A stretch of DNA of 64,000 nucleotides, taken from assembly GCA_903813345.2 (NCBI GenBank), contig CAIIXF020000001.1, forward strand, positions 2,418,001-2,482,000, given 5' to 3'. A program made the position numbers and the translations under genes. This document shows positions 62,201 through 64,000 of the stretch, piece by piece. Every line of letters starts with the position of its first letter. Position 1 is the first letter of the stretch. The notes below the pieces were generated by a model. It saw only the letters and a list, made by a program, of their open reading frames with translations, did no database searches and was not told the DNA's origin. This stretch comes from Owenia fusiformis. Its lineage: Eukaryota; Annelida; Polychaeta; Sabellida; Oweniidae.

Positions 62201-63837
62201 CTTTTTAGAGATTTGAAGATCGACCCACAGAGGTATGCTATCGCACGTAACAGAGAATCTCATCTAGTGAATTGTCTATGTTTTTTATAATGTAATAATG
62301 TATGTGTCTGTCAATGTATCATACTTCTTCTAACAGCCTCACTGAGGAATTCTTTCATGCACGTAATGTTAATAAAGCACATATATTGTAATGATATTCT
62401 GTTTTATAATAGTCTTGCATCAGACCCCTTATTTACCTCATTTTCTCAAGACTTGGGTAAATCCATGTACCGTAGATTAGATAGTAAGGACATGGTTGAA
62501 ACTTGTATGTAAGACTATGTTAATTAATATTTGTCTTCTATTTTAATAGTATTTGTCCAATACTCTATTCTTTTAAGAAACAATCTTAATTTAAAATATT
62601 ATCCAATAATTTTAGAAACCCGCAGAAAATGCCAAGTGTTCTAAAATGTGTGTTCAAAGAACAGAAATGGGATAAACAATAAACAGATCATTCTATACTC
62701 ATTTCATGATGTTAGGCCTATCCCTGGGCCAACATAATATATCTGCCCTTTGGGCTTCAGGCCCTCAGGCAGATACATAATACTGGCCTAGGGATAATCC
62801 CAGTATTCTGATTCTGAACCTCATATAGTATAATCTCTATAGATTTACCATCACTTTAATATTGATGTATTTTGCATCAAGAACTAGCTTTATATGAGTT
62901 TTTAAAAATGATGTCTGAACATTGCACAATGTTAATTGCATTACCATTACCTTAAAGATTTTAATTTAAGAGGAAAAAAGGCTCCAAAACTTAAATTTCA
63001 TTAGAAATTTCTCTTTCATTGGAAATAAATCACATCAACCAATGTATAATATGCAACTCGTGATTCAATACTTCAGTCAAATAGCCTTCATTTTTTATTA
63101 TGATGTGTATATTTCAAGGAATTTTGTGTATTGTTTGTGGAATAATGGACTGTCTGTGTGAAATGCTAATATTCTTTTAGACATAATCTATTTTTTGGTA
63201 TTGTTTTGAACATGAAAGTATATGTTAAAATGTTGATGTTGTTGGGCATGTATCTTATCCTTGTACCATTAGAAATTGTTACTTTATTTGTAATTTTTTC
63301 GAAAAGAAAACTTAAATCAGTATCACCAATTTAATATGTTTTATGATCAGATATGCCTTAGACGAATTCTCAATGAAAATTCATGTCACAGGAACAGAGT
63401 GGATGATGACTGGTGAATTGTGGAGACATAGTGTTTTTTGGCTTACAGAATAGGTTAGATATGTCCAGGTTAAAGAATTATGGTTTGACACAATCCCCCA
63501 AGAAATCTTGCTTCAATACTGTCGACCCCCCTTATCTTCTTCACCAACATAGAAGACCTTGTGAGAAGGTGTGTAGTGGTGAGGGGAGGGGTGGGTCACA
63601 AGGGCCTGTAGTTAGACTATCCTCCTAGGACAGTTGGATCTAGAAGCTATAAATATTAATCGCTCTATTGTTTATATTTTAGTGAATCATCCGGCAAGCA
63701 TACTGGTCCTGTGTGGCAATTGAGTTGGATTGAGAAGGAGAGAGGGTCAGGAGATGAGAGAATGGAGGTGTTGGTTTCAATATCAACAGATGGAAGAGTT
63801 ACACAATGGTATATAAGGAAAGGTTTTGAATGTGCAG
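47300..63837 (+). CDS. DNAI4: DNAI4 (WDR78), axonemal dynein intermediate chain, 5' part
   Basis: DNAI4/WDR78 is an intermediate chain of ciliary inner-arm (I1/f) dynein. Exons: 47300-47331, 48668-48860, 50772-50882, 51623-51705, 51929-52020, 52319-52500, 52647-52754, 53756-53825, 54148-54306, 57599-57708, 60117-60219, 60612-60754, 61070-61156, 61331-61408, 61770-61843 and 63683-63837. All borders are GT-AG and all phases join; the gene runs past the window. The start MSQHRKSLYPG is inferred from phase and a good donor. Landmarks are DETGADVTPLPLLHTDPNS, IWMLDMPGVCVPADSDEAV, an acidic stretch (KEAEDEENEEEGEPKEEKTD), then the WD-repeat region from about SCMSWNRANPDLVAIGYS, through GGLICCWSLKNPEYPERIY and VGLYDGTVAVYNVR, to GPVWQLSW and STDGRVTQWYIRKG. 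A dehydrogenase gene, a LINE and several DNA elements lie in its introns. Confidence 0.93.
47577..47875. mobile_element. Half of a 66-bp-repeat fold-back element (element 3)
   Basis: It begins ttgcaagactta, then gcctggcacaaccgtcacc and cgcaaggatcctgccatgac, followed by three to four 66-bp units like those in elements 1 and 2. No inverted second arm follows; it ends in a C run (47875-47890). It is a one-sided or deleted copy in DNAI4 intron 1. Confidence 0.8.
47911..48490. mobile_element. Long-arm fold-back MITE
   Basis: Arms of about 190 bp (from tatatatttatcgcatccta and, inverted, to taggatacgataagtatata) share long words such as agattgtggtcgtacgcc, aagcctgtctttctat and attgtatgggtttatcggca. 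The centre is about 170 bp. No coding capacity. It lies in DNAI4 intron 1, next to element 3. Confidence 0.85.
48978..50704. mobile_element. CAG-ended element filled with a 30-bp array
   Basis: Ends CAGACTTGCCAACCT and AGGTTGGCAAGTCTG are flanked by TGAAT on both sides (48973-48977 and 50705-50709). The inside is almost entirely tandem repeat: first a unit like cccgtaaaatctcccgtatt (49050-49325), then a spacer, then about 30 copies of a unit like tctaccgtaaaaactccagt plus tttttcaaaa (49745-50690). 1727 bp, in a DNAI4 intron. Periodic open frames on both strands are by-products. Confidence 0.88.
50914..51098. mobile_element. pogo/Tigger-like MITE
   Basis: Ends CAGTGAAACCTGTATATCTG and, inverted, caggtttaggttttactg are flanked by TA (50912-50913 and 51099-51100). 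Inside are degenerate copies of a gaacacct word. Related sequences are at 26694-26832, 52160-52215 (partial), 53525-53670 and 57444-57505 (partial). The superfamily is inferred from the end sequence. Confidence 0.75.
52990..53092. mobile_element. GCGGGCAGATATA fold-back
   Basis: Three copies of gcgggcagatata in both orientations form a strong hairpin (gcgggcagatatagtatatctgcccgc at about 53068-53094). It is noncoding, in a DNAI4 intron. Confidence 0.75.
53365..53535. mobile_element. Fold-back MITE, GGATTATCCC family, copy 1
   Basis: Arms ttcaggatattgggattatc and gataatcccaatatcctgaa are inverted copies around a centre rich in ccctcggg/atatatt. A second, diverged copy lies at 62700-62840 (gcctatccctgggccaac against ggcctagggataatccc) in a later intron of the same gene. 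Confidence 0.85.
54753..55802 (-). CDS. Zinc-dependent medium-chain alcohol/polyol dehydrogenase
   Basis: 349 residues in one uninterrupted exon, the usual length of the sorbitol/threonine/arabinitol dehydrogenase branch. The GroES-like half has the catalytic zinc ligands C39 (GVCGTD), H60-E61 (GHEF) and E148 (CEPM), and the structural zinc cysteines C90, C93, C96 and C104. The Rossmann motif GAGMIG is at 173-178, followed by LSEPTDGRRKLAKNLG; the glutamate after the second strand points to NAD. It would oxidise an alcohol or polyol; the substrate cannot be read from the sequence, though D-arabinitol-type enzymes are the nearest I recall. A pyrimidine-rich acceptor (tttctgcatttcag) ends 2 bp before the ATG, so a 5' UTR intron is likely. 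AATAAA for the minus strand is at 54641-54646. The gene lies antisense within the DNAI4 intron 54307-57598. Confidence 0.94.
   Translation of the reverse strand: MQALHWDASRGSVKLVSLEKPQITKPDQLLIKVAYSGVCGTDLHVMKQEFPAAEKVVMGHEFTGTVENIGGEVTGFKIGDNVAVDPNSSCMKCAFCLKGQPNYCPTGGGRSAIGMFQNGGWAEYCVVPVAQVFSLPADLSLATSALCEPMSCLQRGWDMIQPLLDDAKILITGAGMIGLLWASLLHHKGYRNITLSEPTDGRRKLAKNLGLNLKVLTPDILATQYKDVDTAVHGFDLIMDCTGSPRAIEAIFPLLCRGATLCTFGCCPSGSKANICPADIMMKELRIVGSLINPYTFIKAVPLVAAMGERYLDYEKLGVKVYSLDGFDDAFKDLKNGNISKAMFKLNEN
57739..59664 (+). mobile_element. 5'-truncated Jockey/CR1-type LINE
   Basis: A 13-bp duplication (aacatgttgcacc, 57726-57738 and 59665-59677) brackets 1926 bp that end in an A-rich tail with AATAAA at 59638-59643. 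The frame is open from the left end to TAG near 59444. It contains the reverse transcriptase motifs FLDVEGAFDAVPH, GVPQGSILGPLLFLLYIND and LFLYADDSLIF, and a C-terminal CKCGHSTESTKHLLLHCPLF zinc-knuckle-like motif. The endonuclease and the first part of the reverse transcriptase are missing, as usual for 5' truncation. The ATG at 57720 lies in host DNA. The lack of frame damage over about 570 codons suggests recent insertion. The insertion is in the sense orientation, 30 bp after DNAI4 exon 57599-57708. The exact clade is not settled. Confidence 0.92.
62700..62845. mobile_element. Fold-back MITE, GGATTATCCC family, copy 2
   Basis: Same design as 53365-53535 with more differences between its arms; both copies are followed by the words cctcatata and ggataatctctat or close variants. 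It lies in the DNAI4 intron before exon 63683. Confidence 0.75.
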
Positions 63838-64000
63838 GTAAGGATTGAGTATAAAGCTGAACAATATTTTAAAGAGTACTTATATCCTTTTATGTCGCAA
63901 TTTCGAAATTTTGCAGAGAAAATATAATCATTGAATTTGTTTACAATGATTGAACCACTGTGAACCACCATGTGATAACTTATATCTCCACTTGAACACA

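Overview
The window is a 64-kb piece of an AT-rich, intron-rich animal genome. Exons are small with GT-AG introns, there are many short inverted-repeat transposons, and the proteins are clearly metazoan. I think a mollusc or another lophotrochozoan marine invertebrate is most likely, but the sequence alone does not settle the species. No rRNA, tRNA, CRISPR array or LTR retroelement was found.

Layout. (1) 1-4646, + strand: the last exons of NPC1 (lysosomal cholesterol transporter), with an apparent second, alternative last exon at 3835-3920. (2) 7.9-10.9 kb, + strand: a CRE/CCAAT promoter followed by exon-like blocks of an unrecognised gene whose reading frame I could not resolve. (3) 17.2-11.0 kb, - strand: nine exon-like blocks of an intron-bearing transposase-like protein with a SAP domain, which appears frame-broken. 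(4) 17.6-22 kb: a repeat cluster of fold-back elements built from 66-bp units, two oppositely oriented TA-flanked MITEs and a nearly perfect 120-bp-arm inverted repeat. (5) 23168-25135, + strand: an 11-finger C2H2 zinc-finger protein in one coding exon. (6) 46908-32307, - strand: complete MIER1 (ELM2-SANT co-repressor), 10 coding exons and 542 codons, with a 5-kb palindrome in one intron. (7) 47300 to the window end, + strand: DNAI4/WDR78 (axonemal dynein intermediate chain), 17 coding exons seen, running off the window. (8) 55802-54753, - strand: an uninterrupted zinc-dependent medium-chain dehydrogenase nested antisense in a DNAI4 intron.

MIER1 and DNAI4 start head to head with 391 bp between their ATGs, so they probably share a bidirectional promoter. 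From memory, the human MIER1 and WDR78 genes are also head-to-head neighbours. The introns hold most of the mobile DNA: a piggyBac-derived deletion element with TTAA duplications, two elements with CAG termini and 5-bp target duplications (one filled with a 30-bp array), a 5'-truncated but open LINE starting 30 bp after a DNAI4 exon, pogo-like MITEs and several small fold-back families.

The observations I rate highest are the NPC1 alternative tail, which would swap a dileucine sorting signal for a tyrosine-type one, the MIER1/DNAI4 shared promoter, and the recurring fold-back architecture in which long inverted arms are made of short tandem repeats.
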